Origin: CAYFTL01 sp964346145
GTDB taxonomy: Bacteria > Bacillota > Clostridia > Christensenellales > Aristaeellaceae
NCBI GenBank assembly: GCA_964346145.1
Contig: CAYFTL010000017.1
Location: forward strand, 1-41,138
Length of the DNA stretch: 41,138 nucleotides
Direction of reading: 5' to 3'
Part shown: positions 1 to 8,260 of the stretch, piece after piece
How positions within the stretch are numbered: position 1 is the first letter of the stretch
Layout: each line of letters opens with the position of its first letter
The notes under the pieces: model-generated
The model's database searches: none
What the model was told of the DNA's origin: nothing
The model's input: the letters and a program-made list of their open reading frames with translations, nothing else
Translations under genes and position numbers: made by a program

Positions 1-70
1 TCTTATGGTGCTAAATTGGGTAACTACAGGCAACGCCTGTGAGTATACAAAAATATGAGGAGGAAAAATC

Positions 71-1720
71 ATGAACAAGTTCCAACGTTTTCTTGCTGTT
101 ATGGTTGCAGTCATGATGTTGACCACCATGTCGGGCTTGGTTTTCGCAGAAGGCGAAACCGCGTCAGACGACATCATGACCCCATATGGCAAGTATCCTG
201 AGCTGATCGAGCTTTCGACGGCCAAGCGCTCCAGTTCTGCGCCCAACTTTGTTGAAGGGGAGGACGTAGAAAACAACGCCATGACCAAATTCGTGGAAGA
301 TCGCTTGAACGTGAAGATCAAGATCGATTGGGAAGTAGAAGCCAGCGAGTTTGTTAACAAGCTGTCCTTAAACATTGCTTCCAACGATCTGCCCGACATG
401 TTCACCTTGTCTTCCAACGACTATTTGGTGTACAAGTCGCTGTTGCAAAACGACATGTTGGCTGACCTGACCGAAGCCTACGAAAAATGTGCCGGCGACT
501 ACATGAAGGACGTTTTTGCATCTTTTGACAACAAAAACCTGGAACCCTTCATCGAAGACGGCAAACTGTACGGCATTGCCGGCGGCCGCTATGGTTATGA
601 GCATAACCAAATGTGGATTCGCCAGGACTGGCTGGACAAAGATGGATTGCAGATGCCCACCACCGTCGAAGAAATCAAGGCTGTGTTGGAGCACTGGCGC
701 GACAATCCGCCCTCTGAAAACTATGTGGGCATGATTTTAAATGCAAAAGATCCGACAGGGGCTTATAGCTCTCAGTTCTCGGCTACCCCGATCTTTGAGG
801 CTTACGGCGCAACGCCCAAAACCTGGATCAAGAACGCTGAAGGCGAAATCATTTGGGGTTCTGTAGCGCCCGAAATGAAGGAAGGTCTGGCAGTTCTGGC
901 CGAGTGGTATAAGGAAGGCTTGATCGACAAACAGTTCGCTACCCGTACCGCCAGCGGCGCAACCATGGCTGTTTGGAACGGCTCGCAATCGGGCTTGTGC
1001 TTTGCCCCGTGGTGGCATTGCTACGGCAGCGCGGATCTGCCCCGCAACGATGCAGATGCAGTTCCGGGTATTGCTAACGCTCCCCTGGACAAAGACGGCA
1101 AATTTAACGTGGTTTGGCCTGGCCCCTCGGGCGATGTGTTGTTGGTCAACAAAGCATATCCTCATCCCGAAGCGGTTATCAAAGTGATGAATGTTGAATA
1201 CGACATGTGGCGTGGATTCGACGAAGAAGGCAAGGAACTGATCCAGCCCAACCGCGATGCGAATGTGGACTGGGGCTACATGTTCCCCACTAGCGGCGTT
1301 AACCTGGAATACGCTGACATCATTCCCAACGTAGGCCTGCTGGCCAAAAACTGGATCGACAACGGTGTTATGGAAGGCGCTCCCAGCGCAACCGAAATGG
1401 ACAAAATCATGGCCAGCGACGCCGGCGATTATGCCAAGACCAAATCCTTGGATGGCATGGGCTGGGTGCACTACTACGGCCGTTATATCGCTTCGAACCT
1501 GATGACCACTCCCGAAGTGAACATCGTCGAGCCGGTATTCTCCTTTACCACCGAATCCATGGCCGACTTGAAGCCGAACCTGGATACGTTGGAAGACACC
1601 ACTATGCTTCAAATCATCGTTGGCGAAAAGCCATTAGACTACTTCGACGAGTTTGTCGAACAGTGGTATGCCCAGGGCGGCCAACAGATGACCGACGAAG
1701 TGAAAGCCATGGTAGGCTAA
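71..1720 (+). CDS. ABC transporter extracellular sugar-binding protein (family 1, LplA-like)
   Basis: The 549-residue product should capture an oligosaccharide outside the membrane and deliver it to the two permeases encoded just downstream. The N-terminus has a basic start, a hydrophobic stretch (about residues 7-25) and a plausible signal peptidase I site after VFA (26/27). There is no cysteine, so the lipobox usual for Gram-positive binding proteins is missing. The body resembles the large LplA-type solute-binding proteins that accompany LplB/YtcP-type permeases. Start: ATG with GAGGAGG at 57-63, 8 bases away. A small hairpin (26-40) lies in the leader; any promoter is outside the window. 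Substrate is not readable; the nearby GH4 and GH78 enzymes suggest plant-derived sugars (inference). Confidence 0.88.
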   Translation: MNKFQRFLAVMVAVMMLTTMSGLVFAEGETASDDIMTPYGKYPELIELSTAKRSSSAPNFVEGEDVENNAMTKFVEDRLNVKIKIDWEVEASEFVNKLSLNIASNDLPDMFTLSSNDYLVYKSLLQNDMLADLTEAYEKCAGDYMKDVFASFDNKNLEPFIEDGKLYGIAGGRYGYEHNQMWIRQDWLDKDGLQMPTTVEEIKAVLEHWRDNPPSENYVGMILNAKDPTGAYSSQFSATPIFEAYGATPKTWIKNAEGEIIWGSVAPEMKEGLAVLAEWYKEGLIDKQFATRTASGATMAVWNGSQSGLCFAPWWHCYGSADLPRNDADAVPGIANAPLDKDGKFNVVWPGPSGDVLLVNKAYPHPEAVIKVMNVEYDMWRGFDEEGKELIQPNRDANVDWGYMFPTSGVNLEYADIIPNVGLLAKNWIDNGVMEGAPSATEMDKIMASDAGDYAKTKSLDGMGWVHYYGRYIASNLMTTPEVNIVEPVFSFTTESMADLKPNLDTLEDTTMLQIIVGEKPLDYFDEFVEQWYAQGGQQMTDEVKAMVG

Positions 1721-1754
1721 TCTAAATCCTTGGAACGTTTCACGTTCCCGTTTG

Positions 1755-1776
1755 CCGGGCGGTTTAGACCGCCCGG
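1755..1776 (+). other. Intercistronic hairpin between binding protein and permease genes
   Basis: Perfect 9-bp GC-rich stem (1755-1763 with 1768-1776, loop TTAG), not followed by a T-run. Hairpins in this position commonly protect the binding-protein mRNA from 3' decay so that it is made in excess over the permeases. That role is inferred from position. Confidence 0.6.
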
Positions 1777-1806
1777 TGAACCATTTTAAAAGCGGGGTGT
1801 GGCGAT

Positions 1807-2697
1807 ATGCGAAATAAGAAGCATGAGTTGTACTACCATTCAATGTTGCTGCCGGGCATGATCCTTATATTGATTTTTAGCATAATTCCAATGTTTGGAA
1901 TTATAATGGCGTTTCAAGATTTTATTCCGGCTAAAGGTATATTCAACAGTCCATTTGTAGGGCTGAAACATTTTCAAAAATTTCTGATTTTTCAGGAAGT
2001 GCGTCAGGTAGTACAAAACACGCTGATTATTGCTGTTGCAAAAATCATACTGAACATTGTTGTGCCGGTATTCTTTGCGATTTTGCTCAACGAACTGCGC
2101 ATTAATTGGTTGAAGCGCACCATCCAAACCGTGGTGTATTTGCCGTATTTTTTGTCGTGGGTAATTCTGGCGGTTATGTTTAGCAATATCTTTTCTTACA
2201 CCGGCATGGTCAACAAGCTGCTTGAATTGTTCGGACAAGAACCGGCCATGTTCATGATCAGCAACAAATTCTTCCGGCCGATTGTAATCGGTACGGACGT
2301 TTGGAAAAACTTTGGCTATGGCGCGATCATTTATTTGGCGGCCATGACCAACATCGACCCGACCATCTACGAAGCGGGCGAGATTGACGGCGCCAACCGT
2401 TGGCACAAAATCATCTACATAACCTTGCCCTCCATCAAAGGCACCATCGTGCTGATGGGCACCTTGGCTCTGGGCAACGTGCTCAACGCCGGTTTTGAGC
2501 AAATCTTTACCATGTATAGTCCCCTGGTATATGAGACGGGCGACATCATCGATACCTACGTTTACCGCATGGGTTTGGAAAAAATGCAGTACAGCTTTTC
2601 GACTGCGGTGGGCTTGACCAAATCGATTATAAGCTTTGTGCTGATCTTGACTTCATATAAACTGGCCGAGAAATACGCCGGTTATGTAATCTTCTAA
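1807..2697 (+). CDS. Carbohydrate ABC transporter permease (LplB/UgpA-like)
   Basis: Integral-membrane subunit of a binding-protein-dependent sugar importer, 296 residues. About six hydrophobic segments are visible, beginning with the one near residues 13-38 (LLPGMILILIFSIIPMFGI). The cytoplasmic EAA loop that contacts the ATPase reads EAGEIDGANRWHKIIYITLP, as in the MalF/LplB branch. The gene follows the binding protein by 86 bases, interrupted only by a strong hairpin, and precedes the second permease by 16 bases, so the three form one transcription unit. No ATPase gene is present; such systems often share an MsmX-type ATPase encoded elsewhere (family knowledge). Confidence 0.92.
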   Translation: MRNKKHELYYHSMLLPGMILILIFSIIPMFGIIMAFQDFIPAKGIFNSPFVGLKHFQKFLIFQEVRQVVQNTLIIAVAKIILNIVVPVFFAILLNELRINWLKRTIQTVVYLPYFLSWVILAVMFSNIFSYTGMVNKLLELFGQEPAMFMISNKFFRPIVIGTDVWKNFGYGAIIYLAAMTNIDPTIYEAGEIDGANRWHKIIYITLPSIKGTIVLMGTLALGNVLNAGFEQIFTMYSPLVYETGDIIDTYVYRMGLEKMQYSFSTAVGLTKSIISFVLILTSYKLAEKYAGYVIF

Positions 2698-2713
2698 AAG
2701 GGGGGAAGGCATT

Positions 2714-3595
2714 ATGAACAAACGATACAATTTTGTCGATGGAATTATCATTGCGGTGTTGCTGTTGATGTCGATCACTTGCCTGATCCCCATCTTAAAC
2801 GCAATCGCCATATCGTTTAGCGATAAGACAGCCGCTGCGCTGGGGCAGGTGTACTTTGTGCCCATTGGCTTTAACCTGACCAGCTACATCGAAATCGTCA
2901 AAGAGGGCCGTTTCTTCACGGCGTTTGGCGTATCGGTGATCAGGACTGTGCTGGGCGTTTTTGTAAACGTTACCCTGTGTATTTTTATGGCCTATCCCTT
3001 GTCCAAGGGCAAGGACGTTTTCCGCGCCAAAAACGCATACATGTGGACTCTGGTGTTTACAATGCTCTTTAACGGCGGTCTGGTTCCCACGTTTATGTTG
3101 GTCAAATCTTTGGGCATGCTGGATACCATTTGGGCGCTGGTACTGCCCGGAGCGGTTCCGGTGTTCAACCTGATTATTTTGATGAATTTCTACAAGGGCA
3201 TTCCGGCTTCGCTGGAAGAGGCGGCGCTGGTGGATGGCGCAAACCCGCTCTATATATTGGTTAAAATATATGTGCCGCTGGCCAAAGCCTCCATCGCTAC
3301 AATCGCGCTGTTCTCTATGGTCAACCATTGGAATGCGTTCTTTGACGGTAAGATTTATATAAACTCAATCAGCAAACAACCGTTGCAGACCTACATCCAA
3401 TCGCTGACGGCTCAAATTAGTCAACAGGCGCTGGCTACCATGCGTCCCGAAGAGATCATTGAAAAGCTCAAGATGAGCGACTTGACCTTCAACTCGGCTA
3501 AGGCCGTGGTGTCCATGGTGCCCATCGTCGCGGTATATCCGTTCCTGCAAAAATACTTTGTTACCGGCATCGTCATGGGTGCGGTAAAGGAGTAA
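2714..3595 (+). CDS. Carbohydrate ABC transporter permease (LplC/YtcP-like)
   Basis: Second membrane subunit of the importer, 293 residues, with about six hydrophobic segments. The EAA loop reads EEAALVDGANPLYILVKIYVPLA, typical of the MalG/YtcP branch. It ends in ...GIVMGAVKE, the usual C-terminus of YtcP-type proteins. ATG start at 2714 with GGGGGAAGG just upstream. It is the last gene of the unit: a strong intrinsic terminator follows at 3678-3718. Confidence 0.92.
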   Translation: MNKRYNFVDGIIIAVLLLMSITCLIPILNAIAISFSDKTAAALGQVYFVPIGFNLTSYIEIVKEGRFFTAFGVSVIRTVLGVFVNVTLCIFMAYPLSKGKDVFRAKNAYMWTLVFTMLFNGGLVPTFMLVKSLGMLDTIWALVLPGAVPVFNLIILMNFYKGIPASLEEAALVDGANPLYILVKIYVPLAKASIATIALFSMVNHWNAFFDGKIYINSISKQPLQTYIQSLTAQISQQALATMRPEEIIEKLKMSDLTFNSAKAVVSMVPIVAVYPFLQKYFVTGIVMGAVKE

Positions 3596-3677
3596 AAAAG
3601 CTGCTGAGTTATGGTGCGTCGCAAACGCCGTTAAAAGGCGTGGCGCTATGGGCATTTGCCTGTTAGTAAGATAAATA

Positions 3678-3718
3678 AAAAGCTTTGCCGAAAACGTTAC
3701 CGGCAAAGCTTTTTATTT
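3678..3718 (+). terminator. Intrinsic terminator, probably bidirectional
   Basis: Stem of 13 bp (AAAAGCTTTGCCG at 3678-3690 with its complement 3701-3713), loop of 10, followed by TTTTATTTTG. The A-run before the left arm gives a T-run on the other strand, so it can serve both the ABC operon (+) and the convergent TPR gene (-). Confidence 0.85.
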
Positions 3719-3736
3719 TGTTTTGACAAAACGAAA

Positions 3737-5008
3737 TTATTTTTCTATCTGAATTTGTACCGCACAAGTGCCCTGATGGTTAGCCCCCACCTCAAAACTG
3801 GCGGTTGCCCCTGCCTGAATATTTGCTCGGCTGTCGGCGTTTACTTGATTGAAATGGAAGAAGTAGCGGGCATCTTCAGTTTGAATGAAGCCAAATTTGC
3901 GCACCGGATCATATTTTTCAATTTGTCCGGTCTGCCGCGAATCTTCAGGTTTTAAAGATTCAATCAACTGTCTGTCATCTCCCGGGTAATCGCCGCCCTT
4001 TTGGGTTTGTATGCGCTCCAGCAGCTCGGCAGCCAGCGGAAAGTCAGATTTGTAACGTCTTCGCTTGGTTTCGATCGCCGCCGAAGCTTCTTTTTCGGCC
4101 ATGTCAAGCAGTCCTAGTTGCTCATATACCAACCCGATGCAATAATGGTTCTTGTGGTTGTCCGGGTTAATTTTGAGGGCATTTTGTGCCCAGCTGAAGG
4201 CGGATGGGTAGTCGGCCAGCTCAAAGTACATGGTGGACAGCTTGCGGTTGAGCGCGTCGCTGTTGCGCTGTTTTACCGCCAACTGCATAACCCTGAGGGC
4301 TTCGTAGTGTTCGCCCAGCTGCCACAACAAATCGGCGCGCAGTTCGGTAATGTCGTAGCGCATGTTGACTTCGGGCAGTGCATGCAACGCATCCACTTCC
4401 TTGCCTTGAGCTTTGAGAATTTTTGAAATGTGGTAAGCACAATCAATGTCGGGCTTATCGGAAAGCTGCTCGGCGCGTTGAAAGTTCTCCAGCGCCTGTT
4501 GCCATTGGCGGTTTTCCATCAGCATTTTTCCCTTTTGAATGCAGCACTTTTTGTACAGCGTCCGATTGACTTCTTGCTCATCCGCGGACATGCTGTTATA
4601 CAATTGGTCGCAACCGTTGAGTTGCTCAATGGCGGTGAAAAACTCCTTGTTTTTATAGGGCTGTGTGCGGTTGCACAGGCTGTAGAGCGCGCTGGCCAAC
4701 CGGTATTTTGTGGGCAGGGCACTTGGATTTTGGGCCAGCGACTGCTCGAAGCAATGTATGGCTTGGCGCGTCTTTTTGGTCGTATAATATTGGTAGCCCA
4801 AGTTGTACAGCCATTTGGCATTTTCGGGCCGCAATCGTGTAAGATCCTGGTACCAGGCGATGGCATCCTCGTAGTTTTTGGCCAGCGATGCGCACCAGGC
4901 AGCCTCGGCCAGTGCTTCGATGTCGTTGCTTTCTTGGTATTCTGCGCGGTATGCTTCCGCGGCCTGCGCCCATTGTTTCTGGGCTTTAAGCGCTTGTGCG
5001 TGTTCCAC
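3737..5008 (-). CDS. TPR-repeat protein with C-terminal cold-shock-like domain
   Basis: 423-residue soluble protein without a signal peptide. Most of the chain is helical tetratricopeptide repeats, for example the A-W-Y-L-N repeat around residues 60-110 and the block near 250-320 containing AFSWAQNALKINPDN. Residues about 361-423 look like an S1-fold cold-shock domain: G-x-I-x-x-Y near the start, RKFGFIQT (RNP1-like), YFFHFNQV (RNP2-like) and a final CAVQIQI strand. Together they suggest an RNA-binding scaffold, but the function is unknown. Start is GTG at 5008 with GGAGG 9 bases upstream and its own promoter. It stands alone, convergent with the ABC operon and divergent from pyrE. Confidence 0.82.
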   Translation of the reverse strand: MEHAQALKAQKQWAQAAEAYRAEYQESNDIEALAEAAWCASLAKNYEDAIAWYQDLTRLRPENAKWLYNLGYQYYTTKKTRQAIHCFEQSLAQNPSALPTKYRLASALYSLCNRTQPYKNKEFFTAIEQLNGCDQLYNSMSADEQEVNRTLYKKCCIQKGKMLMENRQWQQALENFQRAEQLSDKPDIDCAYHISKILKAQGKEVDALHALPEVNMRYDITELRADLLWQLGEHYEALRVMQLAVKQRNSDALNRKLSTMYFELADYPSAFSWAQNALKINPDNHKNHYCIGLVYEQLGLLDMAEKEASAAIETKRRRYKSDFPLAAELLERIQTQKGGDYPGDDRQLIESLKPEDSRQTGQIEKYDPVRKFGFIQTEDARYFFHFNQVNADSRANIQAGATASFEVGANHQGTCAVQIQIEK

Positions 5009-5042
5009 TGCGTATATCCTCCGTATCGGTTGCTGTAGAATG

Positions 5043-5072
5043 ATTATAACACTATTTGGTGCTCAGGTGCAA
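5043..5072 (-). promoter_or_regulatory. Sigma-A-type promoter of the TPR/cold-shock gene
   Basis: On the minus strand, TTGCAC (5072-5067), an 18-base spacer, then TATAAT (5048-5043). This places the start point about 25 bases before the GTG codon's GGAGG. Confidence 0.65.
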
Positions 5073-5108
5073 AAATTACCTTCGGTTTACTCGGCCGAAA
5101 TATATCTG

Positions 5109-5117
5109 TGATATAAT
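5109..5117 (+). promoter_or_regulatory. Extended -10 promoter of pyrE
   Basis: TGA-TATAAT (5109-5117) is a perfect -10 with the TGn extension; no good -35 is visible. Transcription should start near 5124, which helps decide the pyrE start codon. No PyrR-type attenuator was seen in the very short leader. Confidence 0.6.
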
Positions 5118-5147
5118 AAGGATTAAATGGGAAGGGAGCGATTTTCT

Positions 5148-5819
5148 GTGGACTATAAACAAGAATTCATCGAATTTATGGTGCGTTCCAACGTGTTGAC
5201 CTTTGGTGACTTTACCGCGAAGTCTGGCCGCAAAACCCCCTACTTTGTCAATACCGGCAATTACAAGACCGGAGCCCAAGCGGCCAAGCTAGGCGAATTT
5301 TACGCCGATTGCATCGTGCAAAACAAGCTGCACGAAAAGTGTGATGTGCTGTTCGGTCCGGCCTACAAGGGGATCCCGCTGGTGGTCGCCACCGCCATTG
5401 CCCTGAGCAACAAATATGGCATCGATCTCAACTACTGCTTTAATAGAAAAGAGGCTAAGGACCACGGCGAAGGCGGAAGCTTTGTAGGTTACAAATTGCA
5501 GGACGGCGACCGGGTGCTCATCATTGAAGACGTAATCACCGCCGGCACCGCGATCGCCGAATCGGTACCTGCCTTGCGCGCCCAGGCCGATATCAAGATC
5601 GCCGGGCTGGTCATCTCGGTAGACCGCATGGAGCGGGGCAAAGGCGATACCTCGGCCATCCAGGAAATTAAAGCGCTGTATGATATCGATACTTACCCCA
5701 TCGCAACGTCCAGAGAAATCATCAGCGCAGTGCACAACAAGGAGATTGATGGCAAGATCGTCATGGACGATTCCATGCGCGAGCGCATGCTGGCCTACCT
5801 GCAGCAGTACGGCGTGTAA
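5148..5819 (+). CDS. pyrE: Orotate phosphoribosyltransferase
   Basis: Transfers the phosphoribosyl group of PRPP to orotate, giving orotidine 5'-phosphate in UMP synthesis. The PRPP loop VLIIEDVITAGTAI is clear, as are the TFGDFTAKSGRKTPYFVNTG segment and the KEAKDHGEGG flexible catalytic loop of the family. I start at GTG 5148 (223 residues) because AAGGGAG lies 9 bases before it and the transcript should begin near 5124; an in-frame ATG at 5127 would be almost leaderless and has no ribosome binding site. The gene is monocistronic, with its own promoter and terminator, and no other pyrimidine gene is nearby. Confidence 0.93.
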   Translation: MDYKQEFIEFMVRSNVLTFGDFTAKSGRKTPYFVNTGNYKTGAQAAKLGEFYADCIVQNKLHEKCDVLFGPAYKGIPLVVATAIALSNKYGIDLNYCFNRKEAKDHGEGGSFVGYKLQDGDRVLIIEDVITAGTAIAESVPALRAQADIKIAGLVISVDRMERGKGDTSAIQEIKALYDIDTYPIATSREIISAVHNKEIDGKIVMDDSMRERMLAYLQQYGV

Positions 5820-5856
5820 AGGCTATGCCAAACAAAATTCAGATTGCGCAGAATGC

Positions 5857-5890
5857 AAAGGCTTTGGATCATTGATCCAAAGCCTTTTTT
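5857..5890 (+). terminator. Intrinsic terminator after pyrE
   Basis: Long stem AAAGGCTTTGGAT (5857-5869) with its complement 5875-5887, ending in TTTTTT. It lies between the convergent pyrE and rhodanese-thioredoxin genes; the A-residues on the left arm make it weakly bidirectional. Confidence 0.85.
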
Positions 5891-5904
5891 ATACCCCTTG
5901 CGGT

Positions 5905-6837
5905 CTATCCCTGCTGGGGCTGCTCCACCAGCATCAATTTTTCTTCGATAATCTGCTTCCAATCGTCGTAGCTGTAAGCGCCCAAATAGCCGCTGCCCAC
6001 CGGGTCGCCGTTGCTGTCGATAAATATGGTGGCGGGTACGGCCGAAACGCCGGACAATATCGTCTGGTACAAGTCGGCAGAAGGCACAATATGGGGATAG
6101 TTAGCCCCCGTCTGTTCAATAATGTCGTTGGCCAGCTGTACTTGCCCTTCGTCCAGTTGCCCACCTGTATCTTGCACATCGCTGACGATGCCCACGATTT
6201 TGAATCCGCGGTCGGCGTACTCTTCGTTCAGCTTGCCCAGGTCGGGCATTTCGCTCAGGCAAGGGCCGCAATAGGTGGCCCAAATGTTAATCATGGTGAG
6301 CTTGTTGTCGGTGATGATCTTCTGGTTTACCTCTTCTCCCGCCAGATTGGTGGTGGCAAAACTGCTGAGCAGGCCGGTTGCGGTGCTTTCTGTGTCCGGA
6401 GTTTCTTTCGCCGCAGGTGCATCTTCTTCAGCAGTGGATATGGTATCGTATGGCCAGTCCATAATGCCGCCGAACTCGTACACCTGGGTGTAGCCCAGCT
6501 CGGCTAATATGGCCGATGCGCTGACGCTGCGGTTGCCACTCCTGCAATATACATAAATGGGAATATTCATATCGGGCAGAACCTCCGCGGCATCGCTTTC
6601 GATCCGATCCAACGGCAACAGCGTTGCCCCGGGAATGTGGCTTTCATCGTATTCTTCTTGGGTGCGCACGTCCAGCAATATGGCTTCCTCGTTTTCCTCT
6701 AAAGCCTTTTTTGCCTGCTGTGCATCAATCCGTGTAAAATCCTGCCCATCGGCCAAGCCGCTTTTCTGAGGCATCCCAAAATTCAAAAAACTCATTGCCA
6801 AAATCAATACAACTCCAATCCATCGTTTCATTTTCAT
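5905..6837 (-). CDS. Exported rhodanese-thioredoxin (TlpA-like) fusion protein
   Basis: 310 residues in three parts. Residues 1-22 are a signal peptide or membrane anchor (KMKRW followed by a hydrophobic run). Residues about 35-132 are a rhodanese domain with active-site loop CRSGNRS (Cys98). After a Pro/Glu/Thr-rich linker (135-155), residues about 160-310 are a TlpA/ResA-like thioredoxin domain with CGPC (Cys190, Cys193) and the family motif INIWATYCGPCLSEMP. It probably works outside the membrane in thiol-disulfide or sulfane-sulfur chemistry; the partner is unknown. Start ATG 6837 with GGAGG 5 bases upstream; ATG 6831 is an alternative. The 263 bases between this gene and the MazG-like gene hold the latter's promoter and nothing else I recognise. 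Confidence 0.87.
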   Translation of the reverse strand: MKMKRWIGVVLILAMSFLNFGMPQKSGLADGQDFTRIDAQQAKKALEENEEAILLDVRTQEEYDESHIPGATLLPLDRIESDAAEVLPDMNIPIYVYCRSGNRSVSASAILAELGYTQVYEFGGIMDWPYDTISTAEEDAPAAKETPDTESTATGLLSSFATTNLAGEEVNQKIITDNKLTMINIWATYCGPCLSEMPDLGKLNEEYADRGFKIVGIVSDVQDTGGQLDEGQVQLANDIIEQTGANYPHIVPSADLYQTILSGVSAVPATIFIDSNGDPVGSGYLGAYSYDDWKQIIEEKLMLVEQPQQG

Positions 6838-7034
6838 CCATTCCTCCTAAGTTTATCGCACTCAGCCATGCAAAAGGCGCGTTGATCGCTTTGTGTTACA
6901 GATAGATAAACTCGAGGCAGGGTGGCTAAACATATTTGGATGGCAAAGAGGAGCGGGAATGCTGGTGGTGCAAACGCTTGTGGAGGCTTATGGTGCTTGT
7001 TGGCGCCGGGTGGGATGAAGATATCGCTATAAAC

Positions 7035-7063
7035 TTTGCATGATTGAAAAGACGTGCTATAAT
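7035..7063 (+). promoter_or_regulatory. Promoter of the MazG-like/LarB/GuaA-like cluster
   Basis: TTTGCA (7035-7040), a 17-base spacer and a perfect TATAAT (7058-7063), about 30 bases ahead of the first start codon. Confidence 0.7.
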
Positions 7064-7100
7064 GAACCTGCTATAAAATATAACGAGGTATAGATTATAT

Positions 7101-7454
7101 ATGGAAGCAAAAGATCAATTGACCACCACCGGAGAGCTGAAGGCGGCGTCGCTGCGCTTGGCGCTCGAAAAAGGTTGGGGAGATGAAAACGGCATTCAAA
7201 ACCCTCAATGTGTGGCCATGGCCATGTCGGTGGAGATGGCCGAACTGCTGGAACATTTTCAGTGGATGAACGCTGAGAATGTAGCCGATCTTTTGGCCGG
7301 AAAAAGTCCAAAAAAAGTCGATATGATCGCCGAAGAGCTGGCCGATGTGTTTATCTACGGGCTGCATCTGGCCAACGCTTTAAACATAGATGTGGCTGGC
7401 AATATCGTGCGCAAACTGGACATTGTAAGAAAACGAAACTATCAAAGCGAGTGA
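7101..7454 (+). CDS. MazG/dCTPase-like nucleotide pyrophosphohydrolase
   Basis: 117-residue all-alpha NTP pyrophosphatase resembling the RS21-C6/dCTPase group. The metal-binding signature is visible: SVEMAELLEHFQW (residues 43-55, Glu45 and Glu48) and EELADVFIYGLHLANAL (78-94, Glu78, Glu79, Asp82), ending with a K-x-x-x-V-R-K-R-N-Y tail. Such enzymes hydrolyse (d)NTPs to the monophosphate plus pyrophosphate, either for pool sanitation or in a pathway; the substrate is not readable. First gene of a compact cluster: its TGA overlaps the larB ATG (TGATG), which implies translational coupling. Confidence 0.85.
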   Translation: MEAKDQLTTTGELKAASLRLALEKGWGDENGIQNPQCVAMAMSVEMAELLEHFQWMNAENVADLLAGKSPKKVDMIAEELADVFIYGLHLANALNIDVAGNIVRKLDIVRKRNYQSE

Positions 7455-8233
7455 TGGCTATGAATGAAAATGGCTTTACCCGGAAATTGCTGAAAGCGGT
7501 AGGCAGCGGCAAGCTTTCGGTGGAACAGGCTCTCGAGCAGATGCGCACGCAACCTTTTGAAGATTTGGGGTACGCCAAGGTAGACCACCACCGGCAAATT
7601 CGCCAGGGTGTGCCCGAAGTGGTCTATTGCGCCGGCAAGACGCCGGAACAGACGGCGGGCATCGCTCGATCGTTGCTGCAAAAATCGGGCAACAATCTAC
7701 TGCTCACCCGGGCCAGCACTGCTCATTTTGAAGCGGTGCGCCAAGAAAGCGATCTGGCCGAGTATCATGAAAGCGCCCGCTGCATTACGGTTTTGCGGGA
7801 TAGTGAAATTTATGGATTGGGCACGATTATGGTGCTCACCGGCGGAACCAGCGATATGCCCGTGGCCGAAGAGGCCGCGGTAACCGCGGAAATCCTGGGC
7901 AACAGGGTGGAGAGAATTTACGATGTGGGTGTGGCCGGCATTCATCGGCTGCTGTCCCATACGGAGCGCATCATGTCGGCCAATGTGCTCATCGCCGTAG
8001 CCGGCATGGAAGGTGCCTTGCCTTCGGTGGTGGCCGGACTTGTGGATCGTCCGGTGATTGCAGTGCCCACCAGCGTGGGCTACGGCGCCAACTTTGGCGG
8101 GTTTGCTGCGCTGCTGACCATGATTAATAGCTGCGCCAGCGGCGTGTCTGTGGTCAACATAGACAACGGATTTGGCGCAGGGTACATGGCTTCGTTAATC
8201 AATAGACAACCGAGGGTACACATAGAAGAGTAG
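7454..8233 (+). CDS. larB: LarB, nickel-pincer cofactor biosynthesis carboxylase/hydrolase
   Basis: In the known pathway LarB carboxylates the pyridinium ring of nicotinic acid adenine dinucleotide and hydrolyses it to the biscarboxylated mononucleotide, precursor of the nickel-pincer nucleotide of lactate racemase. The C-terminal half carries the PurE-like domain with the family's near-invariant stretches: GGTSDMPVAEEA, DVGVAGIHRLL, AGMEGALPSVVAGL, PTSVGYGANFGG, and NSCASGVSVVNIDNGFGAG. The N-terminal ~60 residues match the LarB helical region. ATG 7454 overlaps the previous stop; ATG 7460 is an alternative and neither has a strong ribosome binding site. larA, larC and larE are absent from the window; a GuaA-like PP-loop gene follows instead. 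Confidence 0.92.
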   Translation: MAMNENGFTRKLLKAVGSGKLSVEQALEQMRTQPFEDLGYAKVDHHRQIRQGVPEVVYCAGKTPEQTAGIARSLLQKSGNNLLLTRASTAHFEAVRQESDLAEYHESARCITVLRDSEIYGLGTIMVLTGGTSDMPVAEEAAVTAEILGNRVERIYDVGVAGIHRLLSHTERIMSANVLIAVAGMEGALPSVVAGLVDRPVIAVPTSVGYGANFGGFAALLTMINSCASGVSVVNIDNGFGAGYMASLINRQPRVHIEE

Positions 8234-8260
8234 TGCTTATGGATCGGGAGGGCTATACGG

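Noticed and set aside
4430..5038. 202-codon plus-strand frame opposite the TPR gene
   Set aside because: The minus-strand TPR/cold-shock protein is clearly the real gene, with promoter, GGAGG and domains.
7454..8233. Second purE (AIR carboxylase)
   Set aside because: The PurE-like domain is present, but the VNIDNGFGAG end, AGMEGALPSV stretch and N-terminal extension are those of LarB; a true purE is at 10873.
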